A stretch of DNA of 64,000 bases from Legionella geestiana (GCF_004571195.1 NZ_CP038271.1:1292001-1356000); one strand, 5' to 3'. Positions 18,286-28,016 are shown, numbered from the stretch's first letter. The notes: generated by a model not told the origin, from the letters alone. A program made the numbers and translations.

Positions 18286-19200
18286 ATGATAGATAGTAAC
18301 GCTAAAATCATTAAACATAAAGTTGGCCTGTTGAATCTTGCTGAAGAATTGGGCAATGTGTCGAGGGCATGCAAAGTAATGGGTTTATCCCGAGACACAT
18401 TTTATCGCTATAAATCAGCTGTTGAGACTGGAGGAGTTGAGGCTCTATTTGATCAGACACGTAGAAAACCTAACCATAAAAACCGTGTTGAAGAGCCTGT
18501 CGAACTGGCGGTGAGAGATTATGCGATTGAATATCCAGCTCATGGCCAGCAGCGCACCAGTAATGAACTACGCAAGAAAGGTGTTTTTGTATCTCCAAGC
18601 GGAGTTCGCAGCGTGTGGCTCCGGTATAATTTAGCCAACTTTAAAGACCGGCTCAAAGCCCTGGAGGAAAAAGTTGCATCTGAGGGCATCATCCTGACGG
18701 AATCGCAGGTAGCCGCTTTGGAAAAGAAAAAATTTGATGATGAAGCCTGTGGTGAAATCGAAACAGTCCATCCCGGCTATCTTGGCTCTCAGGATACTTT
18801 TTATGTTGGAACGCTCAAGGGAGTGGGCAGGATTTACCAGCAAACATTCGTCGATACCTATAGCAAAGTTGCATTTGCCAAGCTGTATACCACGAAAACA
18901 CCGATTACATCAGCAGATATCCTGAATGATAAAGTATTACCGTTCTTTGAGCTTCATAAGCTCCCCATGCTGCGCATTTTGACGGATAGAGGCACGGAAT
19001 ACTGTGGCAAGGTGGAGCATCACGATTATCAGCTTTATTTAGCGATTAACAATATTGACCACACCAAAACGAAAGTGCAATCACCCCAGACAAATGGCAT
19101 ATGTGAGCGCTTCCATAAAACAATTTTGCAGGAGTTTTATCAAGTCACCAATTTACAGCAAATTTTGGACTTGACCCAGTCGAGACAGGTTATCAACTGA
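18286..19200 (+). pseudogene. IS481-family transposase, 3'-truncated
   Basis: Start ATG 18286 with AAGGA upstream. The N-terminus has an HTH (NVSRACKVMGLSRDTFYRYK), followed by an rve-type integrase core: the region YVGTLKGVGRIYQQTFVDTYSKVAFAK, the Asp in ILTDRGTEYCG, and the Glu in TNGICERFHKT. After LQEFYQV the family normally continues for about 45 residues; here the frame runs instead through unrelated TNLQQILDLTQSRQVIN to a stop, so the 3' end and right terminus of the element are lost. The IS4 element sits only about 90 bases upstream. Confidence 0.85.
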
Positions 19201-19216
19201 ATAATTGTGCCGCCCT

Positions 19217-19828
19217 CTAAAAAAGCGCCCACACGCCGCTGGCAACCGTACTCAAAAACCCGATATAGCCAAGCCCTGTAAGACTTGCAAGTGCCAGCAC
19301 AAGACCATCGCGTTCAGAAAAACCAAGCCCCATGAGCACGATGGTGCCGGCGAGAATCATGTTGCTGAACGGAATGGGCAGAAGCAGCAGAAGGCTTAAA
19401 ACCAGCAGTAAAATCCCCAGCAGACGCTCAACCCACCAGCGGGTTAAAAGGCTCCAGCGGGGTTTTAAGAGCCGCTCAATGCGGCGAAGCAAAGGAGTGG
19501 CGTAATTCACCATCTTTAGAAGTTTATCAACCGCAATGCCCTGGTGTGCAAGCTTTTGCGGCAGCCAGAGGCTCTTGCGCCCGATGACAAGGTGCAGCGC
19601 GATGACCACCACCGGCAGGCCAAACACGAAAGACACGCCTGGAATCGCGGAAATCGGCAGGAGGGGCGGCAGGGCAAAAACCACGAGCAACATGCCGTAG
19701 GCCTGCTCCCCCAATGCCTGTATCAGCGCGCCAAACTGCAGTGTCTCGTCTTTGGGCTGACGTTTTAAAAACTGGCGCAACAGGCGCGACATCGGCATAC
19801 GGGTGCGGGAGGCGTTTCCATGGCTCAT
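19217..19828 (-). CDS. ExoD-family membrane protein
   Basis: 203 residues. After a polar N-terminus with DETLQFGALIQALGEQAYGML come several membrane segments and the central motif LPPLLPISAIPGVSFVFGLP, both typical of ExoD (exopolysaccharide synthesis protein D). The molecular role is not established; in rhizobia mutants alter polysaccharide production and alkaline sensitivity. The start overlaps the stop of the amino acid permease by 4 bases, so the two are probably coupled. Confidence 0.85.
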   Translation of the reverse strand: MSHGNASRTRMPMSRLLRQFLKRQPKDETLQFGALIQALGEQAYGMLLVVFALPPLLPISAIPGVSFVFGLPVVVIALHLVIGRKSLWLPQKLAHQGIAVDKLLKMVNYATPLLRRIERLLKPRWSLLTRWWVERLLGILLLVLSLLLLLPIPFSNMILAGTIVLMGLGFSERDGLVLALASLTGLGYIGFLSTVASGVWALF

Positions 19829-21207
19829 GCGGCTGCCGCCTTATTCAAATGACTGTTATAGCGACTGTAAGAGAAGTAAAGCACCAGCCCCGCCAGCATC
19901 CACACGACAAAACGCATCAGGGTTACCCCTGGCAGATGGTAAATCAGATACATGCAGCTCAAAATGCCGCATACCGGTACCCAGGGCATGAAGGGGGCTT
20001 TAAACGGGCGCTCCAGTTCGGGATGTCGAAAACGCAAAATAATAACGCCCGCGCACACCAGAATAAACGCAAACAGGGTACCGATATTCACAAGCTCCGC
20101 GAGTTCATGAATCGGCACAAACGCGGACAGGAGCGCGATAACGGTGCCGGTGACCGCAATGATGCGCACAGGCGTACGTGTCTGCGGGTTCACATGCCCA
20201 AACCAGGCAGGCAGCAGCCCATCGCGTGCCATGGCGAGAAACACCCGCGTCAGTCCGTAATACATCACGAGCATCACCGTACTTAAACCCGCAATCGCAC
20301 CAATCCCGGTGAGGCCCGCGACAAAACGGTGCCCGGTCACAAGAAGTGCATGACTGATGGGGGAAGGCACATTAAGATTTGTAAAATGCACCATGCCGGT
20401 CAGCATGATGGACACCACAATATAAAGCAGCGTACAAATAACGAGTGCGCCAATAATCCCGACTGGCAGGTCGCGCTGAGGATTTTTAGCCTCTTCCGCA
20501 GCGGTTGATACCGCATCAAACCCGATATAGGCAAAGAAAATAAGCGCCGCCCCCTCCATCACGCCATTCCATCCCCAGGGCATAAACGGCGACCAGTTCG
20601 ATGGCTGAATTTCACCGCTTGCCGCAAGTATAAAAGCGAGCAGCACGGTAAGTTTTACCAGCACCATGGCATTATTAACGCGCGCGCTCGATTTAACGCC
20701 AACCGACAACAACCCGGCAATCACAAGCACCACAAGAAACGCCATCAGGTTAAGCACGCCGCCATCTGCGGGAGCATATAAAAGGTCTTGCGGCAGGCTT
20801 ATCTTAAGCGCACGCAGCAAATCTTTGGCATACCCGCTCCAGCCGGCGGACACGGCGGAAACGGAAATGGCATATTCAAGCAGCAAATCCCACCCGACAA
20901 TCCAGGCGATAAGTTCACCAAAACCGGCATACGCATACCCGTAAGCACTGCCGCAGCCGCCGATGCATGCGGCAAGCTCAGCATAGGAAAGGGCTGCAAA
21001 CGCGCAGGCAAGTCCCGCCACGAGATACGAGAGCACGATGGCAGGCCCGCTTTGAGTCGCCGCCACGATGCCGGTCAGTACAAAAATACCGGCCCCAAGA
21101 ATAGCGCCCACACCTAAAAAAATGAGATCCAGCGCAGAAAGGCACGCCAGCAGGTGACCATCTGTACTCTGCGCCCAAACCGGTGCTTTTTTTCGAAAAA
21201 CGTCCAT
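19825..21207 (-). CDS. APC-family amino acid permease
   Basis: 460 residues from ATG 21207 (a GTG 10 codons upstream is possible but less likely). About twelve to fourteen membrane spans. The first helix region LGVGAILGAGIFVLTG is the conserved substrate-binding GAGIF motif of the amino acid-polyamine-organocation superfamily, and FFAYIGFDAVSTAAEEAKNPQRDLP is a hallmark of the cationic amino acid transporter group. It is likely a proton-coupled amino acid importer; a Legionella-like organism that uses amino acids as carbon source would fit. It is divergent from pagP. Confidence 0.9.
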   Translation of the reverse strand: MDVFRKKAPVWAQSTDGHLLACLSALDLIFLGVGAILGAGIFVLTGIVAATQSGPAIVLSYLVAGLACAFAALSYAELAACIGGCGSAYGYAYAGFGELIAWIVGWDLLLEYAISVSAVSAGWSGYAKDLLRALKISLPQDLLYAPADGGVLNLMAFLVVLVIAGLLSVGVKSSARVNNAMVLVKLTVLLAFILAASGEIQPSNWSPFMPWGWNGVMEGAALIFFAYIGFDAVSTAAEEAKNPQRDLPVGIIGALVICTLLYIVVSIMLTGMVHFTNLNVPSPISHALLVTGHRFVAGLTGIGAIAGLSTVMLVMYYGLTRVFLAMARDGLLPAWFGHVNPQTRTPVRIIAVTGTVIALLSAFVPIHELAELVNIGTLFAFILVCAGVIILRFRHPELERPFKAPFMPWVPVCGILSCMYLIYHLPGVTLMRFVVWMLAGLVLYFSYSRYNSHLNKAAAA

Positions 21208-21222
21208 GCTAGTATGCCTGCC

Positions 21223-21261
21223 AGTGAAATCTTTCACTTTACCATTTAAACCCCTTATATA
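21223..21261 (+). promoter_or_regulatory. pagP promoter with overlapping palindromic operator
   Basis: TTCACT at 21233-21238, a 17-base spacer and TATATA at 21256-21261 form a plausible promoter, with the ATG of pagP at 21276. The -35 hexamer is part of a perfect palindrome AGTGAAATCTTTCACT (21223-21238), which also lies 15 bases upstream of the divergent permease start. A regulator bound there could control both directions. Confidence 0.5.
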
Positions 21262-21275
21262 GAAACCGGGTTCGC

Positions 21276-21848
21276 ATGAAAGCTATCCTGCTGATTATAC
21301 TGCTTCTTACGCAATCAATCGCGTTCGCCGAACCCGAAGCTGCCCCCGCGCGCCCAGAATCCTGTCGCCACTGGCTGTCATTGTTTGAACCAGTTTGTCA
21401 GCGGCTGCGCTCCATATGGACAGAGGGCCATAACGAGCTGTACGTATCCGGTTATGCCTGGCACAACCGCTATACCTACTCACGTGAACGCGTGCGCCAG
21501 TATAATGAACTCGCGTGGGGCGGCGGCGTTGGGCGCGGTCTTTGGGATGAAGATGGCGACTGGCACGGTCTTTACGCCATCGCGTTTCTGGACTCGCATA
21601 AAAACGTAGAGCCGGCGGCCGGTTACGCGTTTTTAAAAACTAAACATTTTACACAAGATTTTTCAGCGGGCCTTGGCTACACGGTACTGGTTACCGCACG
21701 CCCCGATATTTTCAAGGGCGTGCCATTTCCAGGCGCCCTGCCCTGGGCCGGAGTCACCTGGAAAAAGACCTCCGTCTATGCGACTTACATCCCAGGCGCT
21801 TCAGGCGCCGGTAACGTATTGTACATACTGGCAAAACGGACCTTTTGA
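21276..21848 (+). CDS. pagP: lipid A palmitoyltransferase PagP (Rcp)
   Basis: 190 residues with a clear signal peptide ([18 protein letters not shown]). The mature part is a PagP beta barrel: [16 protein letters not shown] near the start and [17 protein letters not shown] in the middle. His63, Asp106 and Ser107 match the E. coli catalytic triad His33-Asp76-Ser77, with exactly the same 43-residue spacing from His to Asp. It moves a palmitate from phospholipid to lipid A in the outer membrane, giving resistance to cationic peptides; in Legionella the homologue is called Rcp and is needed for infection. Its 3' end overlaps the oppositely oriented gene by 64 bases. Confidence 0.94.
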   Translation: MKAILLIILLLTQSIAFAEPEAAPARPESCRHWLSLFEPVCQRLRSIWTEGHNELYVSGYAWHNRYTYSRERVRQYNELAWGGGVGRGLWDEDGDWHGLYAIAFLDSHKNVEPAAGYAFLKTKHFTQDFSAGLGYTVLVTARPDIFKGVPFPGALPWAGVTWKKTSVYATYIPGASGAGNVLYILAKRTF

Positions 21849-22336
21849 TTGCCCGGAAAAAGGTACCCTGGTGTATCAGGCGGCAACAGAGATTCCCTGT
21901 CGTGTTGACAGCCAAGTGCCATAAGTTGCCGGTTGATGGCGTTACCAACCGTAATATGCCGCATAGAAACCGCATCCAGCTCGGCGAGTATCAACGCACA
22001 CCCCTTAAGTACCCGGGCTTCCCCTGTGGCGCTTAATGTGTCGCCGTTCAGCGCCTGTTCATGCAAAAAATCGCATACCGCGTGCGGGTCCATCTGTGGC
22101 AGCATATGGCAGGCATTTTCATACAGTTTACTGATTGCGTTATGCAGCACAGCCAGGTCACGCGCAATCACTGAGAGCGTACAACGCAGTAAAGCCCCGT
22201 CCACTGGCACTATTTTTTCATGAAGTGCGGCCGGGTCGCCCTTGCATGCAAGCAATGCGTGTATCAGCTGCATTGCGGCAGCAAAGGGCTCCTCAAGAGA
22301 GACAGGCAAGAGTTTCTTTTGAAAAAATTTAAGCAT
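21785..22336 (-). CDS. unknown protein overlapping pagP
   Basis: 183 residues from ATG 22336. No family recognised. The middle is helical and well composed ([37 protein letters not shown]), without signal peptide or membrane span. It has no strong ribosome binding site. The last 64 bases overlap the 3' end of pagP on the other strand, so its C-terminus may be an extension after loss of an earlier stop. It is divergent from the kinase gene. Confidence 0.5.
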   Translation of the reverse strand: MLKFFQKKLLPVSLEEPFAAAMQLIHALLACKGDPAALHEKIVPVDGALLRCTLSVIARDLAVLHNAISKLYENACHMLPQMDPHAVCDFLHEQALNGDTLSATGEARVLKGCALILAELDAVSMRHITVGNAINRQLMALGCQHDRESLLPPDTPGYLFPGNQKVRFASMYNTLPAPEAPGM

Positions 22337-22476
22337 CAGGGCGGTGTGTCCAAAAAATGGGGAGTAATCAAAGCATATTACAGAGGCAATAACAATCATA
22401 CCGCTAAAAAATACACTGGAGAAAAATCAGGGTTCTCGGCTACAATGGTGAGGCGCATACCGGTCAGGAAGACAAC

Positions 22477-23961
22477 GTGCAGTCTAAAGCCGAAATTTAC
22501 GTCTTGAACCCACTTACATTAGAGAGCGCCGGCACAGAGGTGCTTATTCAGTTTCTGGACGCCCACCCGGGCATCGCCTTCTTTGACAAGCATATTTTGT
22601 GGAATTTCGAACCGATAGGCGAATTCAGGCTCACTCACAGCATCCTTCGCCGTCCGCGCAAGCGAGTCCTTGATGAAGAAAGGCCTGGGCTGCGTTATGA
22701 GGTGCTTTCCAACAGTCTTTTGGGAAAAGGAACATACAACAGAGTATACCACTCGAGAGCGACTCTGATTTCAGAGCATAACCGGCATATCCGACGAACA
22801 AAAGAAGAGGGTCGCGAGCGCATTGTCAAACGTCAAAATCTTGAGGATGCCGATGAGGTGTTTATGAACACTATCCGGCGTGGGCAGGCATGCGCCCAGC
22901 GCACTTATCATCTACACGCCAAACCGGCGGTCTTTGTTGGCTCGCGTTGCTTTGAAGTTGAACGTAGAATGCCTGGTGACGAGCTTTTCAATCTACTCAA
23001 CAACGAAGAAAAAGACTTGTTATCAACCCTCATACTCTTTCGCATGACGTTCGCCGTGCTGCAGGCATACCGGCAACAAGTTACCACACCTGGCTTCATT
23101 CACCGCGACGTAAAACCTGAAAATATTTTCGTGCGCATGCCACCCGATGGCAGTTTACAGCCCATTGAGGTCAATATTATCGATTACGGATTCTGCATGG
23201 AAGCAGATGCGCATGAGGAGGGGCTTGTAGGAAGTCCGCTTTATTGTGCCCCGGAAATATGGGAGTGTGAGCAGGCTTCGCATGCTTCCGATATCTATTC
23301 ATTGGGCCGAACACTCGCCTTCATCTGGCGAGATGCACACCCCATCTGGAACAGTATCAGCAATGCAGAATTAAGGGCGTTTTCAAGCGATGTCTGCCAT
23401 GACGCACTTTTTGCAAATATTCCGCATTTTGACGAAAACACAAAAGCCGCCATCAGAAACCTTCTCGCACGTATGACGGATCCAAAAGCCGAGATGCGTC
23501 CGAATATTGATGAAGTCATAGCCGGTTTTACGAATATCGCTACCGATTATTACCTGAACGGCAGCGTGAGCCCTGGCATTCCTGCCACCCACGCTCTGCG
23601 CCAGAAAATGAGCGAACTTCGGGAGCGTAATCATGTGGCGCTGGCTGAAGAATTGCAGACACTCGCCGAAGGCGTTGAGCTCGCCTGGTTAAAAAATTCA
23701 CCCGCCGTCGAATGCGAGCAGCTTCGGGCTACCATGCGCGCCATGAAAGCGCGTCTCTGTGAGCCGCGTACGCACACCGATATCGCACTGACAGCACTTG
23801 GCAACGCCGGTATACTGCTGGGAGGGCTTGGATTCTTTGGCGCCATTGGGCTTGCCGCCACCAGCCAGAAGCGCGGCAGCTTTTTCTGGCACCCCAAAAC
23901 CGACACGGCAGACACGGTGAGCGCCTTGAGGCGACAATTGCCGCTGGCACCCGCCTGGTGA
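22477..23961 (+). CDS. eukaryotic-type Ser/Thr protein kinase, candidate secreted effector
   Basis: 494 residues from GTG 22477, with AGGA about 7 nt upstream. Kinase features in order: glycine-rich loop LLGKGTYNRVY (about 80-90), VAIK-like Lys at 118 (ERIVKRQ), catalytic loop HRDVKPEN (His209), magnesium loop DYG (Asp236) in place of DFG, and APE at 258-260. All catalytic residues are present, so it should be active. The first 75 residues are an unknown extension. After about residue 345 follows a helical region and a hydrophobic hairpin (GNAGILLGGLGFFGAIGLAA) near the C-terminus that could insert in a membrane. Bacterial PknB-type receptors have the opposite order, so a host-directed kinase similar in idea to LegK proteins is likely; secretion is inferred. 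Confidence 0.85.
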   Translation: MQSKAEIYVLNPLTLESAGTEVLIQFLDAHPGIAFFDKHILWNFEPIGEFRLTHSILRRPRKRVLDEERPGLRYEVLSNSLLGKGTYNRVYHSRATLISEHNRHIRRTKEEGRERIVKRQNLEDADEVFMNTIRRGQACAQRTYHLHAKPAVFVGSRCFEVERRMPGDELFNLLNNEEKDLLSTLILFRMTFAVLQAYRQQVTTPGFIHRDVKPENIFVRMPPDGSLQPIEVNIIDYGFCMEADAHEEGLVGSPLYCAPEIWECEQASHASDIYSLGRTLAFIWRDAHPIWNSISNAELRAFSSDVCHDALFANIPHFDENTKAAIRNLLARMTDPKAEMRPNIDEVIAGFTNIATDYYLNGSVSPGIPATHALRQKMSELRERNHVALAEELQTLAEGVELAWLKNSPAVECEQLRATMRAMKARLCEPRTHTDIALTALGNAGILLGGLGFFGAIGLAATSQKRGSFFWHPKTDTADTVSALRRQLPLAPAW

Positions 23962-24014
23962 ACATTTCAGCACTGTGCTATGGTAAAAGAAGGTACACCA
24001 GAAGGAAGACAGGG

Positions 24015-24536
24015 ATGATTCCGTTTATCGAACAGGCTCGTTGCTATGCCTCAAGCCATGAAAACCCGCTGACACGTTATACCCATTTTGTGGGCGTGCC
24101 GCTCATTATATTCGCGTTTATGGTGTTTCTGGGCTTTATCCATGTACGCGTAACCGGTATTTTTGACCTGAGTCTCGCGACTATCGCAACACTCCTGCTG
24201 CTTGGCTATTATTTTCGCCTGAACTGGCGTCTCGCGCTTGCAGCCACACCGGTAATTATCTGCCTTCTGTGGGTCGCTGAACTGGTTTCTGCAGCAGGTC
24301 CCGGCGAGCGCAGCCTTTGGGTATTTTTTGTCACGCTCATCCTCGGTGCCGGCCTGCAGCTCCTTGGTCATTTTTTTGAGGGCAAACGTCCAGCTTTTAT
24401 GGACACCCCCTGGCACATGGTGCTCGCGCCACTTTATGTCACCGCCGAAATCATCTTTTTAAGCGGCCATATGCTGCCGCTTAAAGAGGCGATTCATGCA
24501 GAAGTTACGACGACTCATGAGGGTGAGAAATCCTGA
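24015..24536 (+). CDS. DUF962/Mpo1-like membrane protein
   Basis: 173 residues from ATG 24015 with GGAAG upstream. The N-terminus IEQARCYASSHENPLTRYTHFVGVPLI is the conserved start of the DUF962 family, whose yeast member Mpo1 is a dioxygenase in alpha-oxidation of 2-hydroxy fatty acids. Four or five membrane spans follow, and HFFEGKRPAF carries a second conserved His region. The gene ends in a 32-base overlap with the 3' end of rlmL on the other strand. Confidence 0.85.
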   Translation: MIPFIEQARCYASSHENPLTRYTHFVGVPLIIFAFMVFLGFIHVRVTGIFDLSLATIATLLLLGYYFRLNWRLALAATPVIICLLWVAELVSAAGPGERSLWVFFVTLILGAGLQLLGHFFEGKRPAFMDTPWHMVLAPLYVTAEIIFLSGHMLPLKEAIHAEVTTTHEGEKS

Positions 24537-26625
24537 AGCAGGTGTGAATGCGCGCATTGCGCTGAAAGTCCATATCAAGGGTGGAGGCGGTGATGTCCTC
24601 CACCTGGTAGCGTGCAAGCACGCGCTCTTCCATGCGAAAATGGCGAGCATTCGTTGAAAAATACAGGGTTCCTGACCGTGTCAGCAGACGCATGGCATCG
24701 TCAATGAGTGCGGCGTGATCGCGCACAATATCAAGCGTCCCCTCCATGCGCTTGGAGTTCGAGAAGCTTGGTGGGTCCAGAAAAATCACATCAAAACGGT
24801 CATCTGCGCGCTTTAACCATTCCCGACAGTCGTATTGTACAAACTGGTGGCGATTCACCGGCAGTTTATTCAGCGCAAAATTATCTTCCGCCCAGCGCAG
24901 ATAGGTGCGCGACATGTCCACATTCGTAGTAATGGCGCCTGCCAGTGCAGCATGCACGCTGGCCGTGCCGGTGTAGCAGAAAAGATTCAAAAAACGCGTG
25001 CCACGTTTGAGCGTGGCAAAGCGCAGGCGCAGCGGACGATGGTCTAAAAAAAGCCCCGTGTCGAGATAATCCGTAAGATTCACCTTAAACTGCGCCGCTC
25101 CCTCGCGCACAACAAGCGATTGCCCGGTTTGCGCAAGTTTTTGATACTGATTCGTCCCCTTCTGCACGCGCCGCTCACGCATCACCAGTCGATCTCTTGA
25201 TACCCCAAGCACGTGCACCAGCGCTTCCAGCATATCAAGGCGCCGCCGCTCCGCCTTATGCGGCGGGATGCTCGCAGGCGCGGCATATTCCTGCGCCACC
25301 ACATGCGTGCCATAGCAGTCGATGGCAAACGCATATTCAGGAAGGTCGGCATCATACAGGCGATAACATTCAATGCCCTCGCGCTGTACCCATTTTTTAA
25401 GGTGCTTCAGGTTTTTGGCAAGGCGATTGGCAAGCATCTGCGCACCTTCTGTGAGCCCGCTTTCCCCAGTTTCCTTTAACCGATTGGTCGCATCCAGTGT
25501 CAGGCACCAGAGGGTACAGGCAAGCGCCCCATTGGCAAGCGCATACTGTTTGCCGACTCGAAGCCCAAGGGCTCGGGCAAGCAGTGGGTCGGGGGAGAGG
25601 ATGGCGGCAACATGCCCCTGAAACGCGGCATGCAGGTGCTGTCCGAACGCGCGGTACATCGGTACCAGGGTAGTTTGATCCTGAAGGCGAACACCAAAAG
25701 GCGGGTTGGTAGCGACCAGCCCACAAGTGCTTCGCGCGCGGCTTGTCTCAAAACCACCAACCGAAAATTCTACGTCCACGGCCACACCGGCGCGTTCGGC
25801 ATTTGCCTGTGCCTGAGCAATGGCACGCGGGTCGTTGTCAGACCCCTGCAGCACGCGGGTGATGGGGAGAGCCGCGGCCTGTGCTTCCTCGCGCAGGCGT
25901 TGCCAGAGGGCTTCATCATGCCCCTTCCAGTGGCGAAACGCCTGTGTGTCGCGTAACAGCCCGGGCGCCCGCCGTCCGGCCATGAGAGCGGCTTCAATCA
26001 CAAGGGTACCGGAACCACAGAAGGGGTCACAAAAGGACGCGTCTGTTTCAAGCATTTTCGGCCAGCCGGCGCGCACGAGAAGTGCGGCGGCCACATTTTC
26101 CCGAAGCGGGGCTTCTCCGGCTTCCAGTCGATAACCGCGCTGATGCAGGCTGTAGCCGGTCAAATCAAGACTCACCGTCAGGGTGTCTTTTTTAAGATGC
26201 GCGTGCAGACGCACATCCGGCATCACGCGCGAGACATCGGGTCGCGCACCTGCCGTGTCACGGAAACAGTCAACGATGGCATCTTTCACAACCTGTGCGC
26301 CGAAAAGGGTGTTGCGCAGCGTATCACTGCTGCCGTGAAACTCCACACAGAGTGATTTATCGGCTGTAAACACGTCCTGCCAGGCATACTCCCGACAAAG
26401 GGCATACAGGCTTTTTTCATCGGTCACGCGGCCTGAGAACAACACAAGGTGTACGCGATTGGCAAGGCGTGACCAGAGGCAGAGTCGATACGCCGTTTCA
26501 AGGCTTCCTTCACCAAAAACGCCCTGCGGGGAGGTGCGGGAAAGCGAGAGGCCTAGTTGCGCGGCTTCTTCGCCAAGGAGGTATTCCATGCCCCGCGGCG
26601 CACTGACAAAAAGTGGGAGATTCAT
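24505..26625 (-). CDS. rlmL: RlmKL, bifunctional 23S rRNA methyltransferase
   Basis: 706 residues, close to the 702 of E. coli RlmKL. Order: N-terminal THUMP domain (to about 160), the RlmL methyltransferase with CDPFCGSGTLVIEAAL-type motif and TNPPFGVRL near residue 303, then the RlmK half with FLNLFCYTGTASVHAA and LDPPSFSNSK near residue 615. RlmL makes m2G2445 and RlmK m7G2069 in 23S rRNA. The start overlaps the stop of the DarP-containing gene by 4 bases, which joins two ribosome-maturation functions in one operon. Confidence 0.95.
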   Translation of the reverse strand: MNLPLFVSAPRGMEYLLGEEAAQLGLSLSRTSPQGVFGEGSLETAYRLCLWSRLANRVHLVLFSGRVTDEKSLYALCREYAWQDVFTADKSLCVEFHGSSDTLRNTLFGAQVVKDAIVDCFRDTAGARPDVSRVMPDVRLHAHLKKDTLTVSLDLTGYSLHQRGYRLEAGEAPLRENVAAALLVRAGWPKMLETDASFCDPFCGSGTLVIEAALMAGRRAPGLLRDTQAFRHWKGHDEALWQRLREEAQAAALPITRVLQGSDNDPRAIAQAQANAERAGVAVDVEFSVGGFETSRARSTCGLVATNPPFGVRLQDQTTLVPMYRAFGQHLHAAFQGHVAAILSPDPLLARALGLRVGKQYALANGALACTLWCLTLDATNRLKETGESGLTEGAQMLANRLAKNLKHLKKWVQREGIECYRLYDADLPEYAFAIDCYGTHVVAQEYAAPASIPPHKAERRRLDMLEALVHVLGVSRDRLVMRERRVQKGTNQYQKLAQTGQSLVVREGAAQFKVNLTDYLDTGLFLDHRPLRLRFATLKRGTRFLNLFCYTGTASVHAALAGAITTNVDMSRTYLRWAEDNFALNKLPVNRHQFVQYDCREWLKRADDRFDVIFLDPPSFSNSKRMEGTLDIVRDHAALIDDAMRLLTRSGTLYFSTNARHFRMEERVLARYQVEDITASTLDMDFQRNARIHTCFRISHPHESS

Positions 26626-28016
26626 ACGATAAAGGTTCTCAGATAACGAAACAAAGCGCGGGAAGCGCCGGATTTAAGTTCAGGGGTTTTGGCGCTCTCC
26701 ACACGGGCAATGAGCTGACGCAGCTGCTGCACATCTACGCCCGGATACGTGTCGATGTATTCCGTGAGGGCTGTGCGTCCCTCGTTAAGCAACCGCTCGC
26801 GCCAGCGCTCAACTGCATGAAAAGAAGCGCTTTTGGCGTCACTTTCTTCTTCCATGCGTGCGAGCGCCTCCATTATGAGGGTTGTGTCTTCAAGGCGCAT
26901 GAGCTTGCCAATGCGCTGACTCTGGCGGCGAATCGCGCCATGGCTTTTAAGCCGGCGTGCCTCTTCCAGCGCATCACGCAGTGCGGTACTGATTGGCAGG
27001 GCGTCAAAAACATCGCGCGGCAGGGTTAAAAGCTTTACCCCGGCCTCCTGGAGCGCATGGGCCTCGCGTTTTTTTTGTGATTTGCTGACGTTTTCGTCCA
27101 TGGAATTCCCTTGGTTGCCAGGCGCAGGCACGCGCGCGGTGAAAGATGCCCCCTCCCGCGCGCTTTGCCACGCACGGAAAAGCGCCACAACGTTATACAC
27201 GAGAACCAGCACCAGCAACAGATGCAGCGTGCGCGATGACAGCACATGCACAAGCGGCACCGTCACCAGCACCCCGACACAGCCGGCAAGACTGAAGATC
27301 AACGTCTTTTTCAGCGGAATGCAGCCTCTTTGCAAAAACATCAGTGCCGTCAGGGGCTGTTGCGAAGCACCCGCCACCATCATCACCGGGAAAGCCACGA
27401 GAGGTGAGACATTCAGTAAAAAAAGCGCCCCCTGTACCATCGCAAAAAGACCGATACCGGCAGATGTCAGCGCGCCACACAGCATCATCGCAAAAAAGCC
27501 CGCGGTCAAACGTGCGCCCTGAAGCGCCATCAAATCCCCGCCTACCGGCAGCAGTTGCCACTCACTGCCAAGCAACAGCAGCGCCACCAGCGTAAAACAG
27601 ACCACCATGATAAGGCGCAGCGTCTGGCGCGGCAGCCTCGGCACCAAAAAACCGCCTAAAACACCGCCAGCGCAGGTGCCGGCTACCAGTGTCAGAAGGG
27701 TAGTGATATCTACATCCACCATCTGCATGAAAAAAAGGGATTCAATGGCCCCTGGAATCACCTGCGCGCCATTATTAACCGCTGGCAGCTCCTCGTCATG
27801 AAAAGTGCCGAGCATTCTGGCAAGGGCGACATTCACCGCAAAACTGCCAACCCCCAGCGTATCGGCCACAAAGGCGACAAACCCGCTCAGCAAAAGGCGC
27901 AGTCGCAAAGCGGGGGAGAGTGTTTCTGCCGGCAGCTGGCGAAGCTTAAGCAGCATCATTACCACCGCCAGCAAAGTCATCAGCGTAATGCCTGCAACGA
28001 GGAGCGCAAAGACCAT
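26622..28016 (-). CDS. TauE/SafE-family permease fused in frame to DarP (YjgA)
   Basis: 464 residues from ATG 28016. Residues 1 to about 295 form eight or so membrane spans of the TSUP (TauE/SafE) sulfonate/sulfite exporter family, including an inner repeat (LADTLGVGSFAVN-like opening and AGTCAGGVLGGFLVPR). After a polar linker the frame runs straight on into a full DarP domain (VSKSQKKREAHALQEAGVKLL to YLRTFIV), a factor that helps 50S ribosome assembly in E. coli. These functions are unrelated, and DarP is normally a free cytosolic protein. An internal ATG at 27101 with its own ribosome binding site may produce separate DarP. No strong ribosome binding site precedes 28016. Confidence 0.75.
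   Translation of the reverse strand: MVFALLVAGITLMTLLAVVMMLLKLRQLPAETLSPALRLRLLLSGFVAFVADTLGVGSFAVNVALARMLGTFHDEELPAVNNGAQVIPGAIESLFFMQMVDVDITTLLTLVAGTCAGGVLGGFLVPRLPRQTLRLIMVVCFTLVALLLLGSEWQLLPVGGDLMALQGARLTAGFFAMMLCGALTSAGIGLFAMVQGALFLLNVSPLVAFPVMMVAGASQQPLTALMFLQRGCIPLKKTLIFSLAGCVGVLVTVPLVHVLSSRTLHLLLVLVLVYNVVALFRAWQSAREGASFTARVPAPGNQGNSMDENVSKSQKKREAHALQEAGVKLLTLPRDVFDALPISTALRDALEEARRLKSHGAIRRQSQRIGKLMRLEDTTLIMEALARMEEESDAKSASFHAVERWRERLLNEGRTALTEYIDTYPGVDVQQLRQLIARVESAKTPELKSGASRALFRYLRTFIV
27099..27112 (-). promoter_or_regulatory. darP: internal ribosome binding site and start for DarP
   Basis: AAGGGA (complement of 27107-27112) lies 5 nt before an in-frame ATG (27099-27101). Translation from here gives 159 residues beginning MDENVSKSQKKREA, the usual size and start of DarP. 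It suggests that DarP is also, or mainly, made as a separate protein. Confidence 0.6.
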
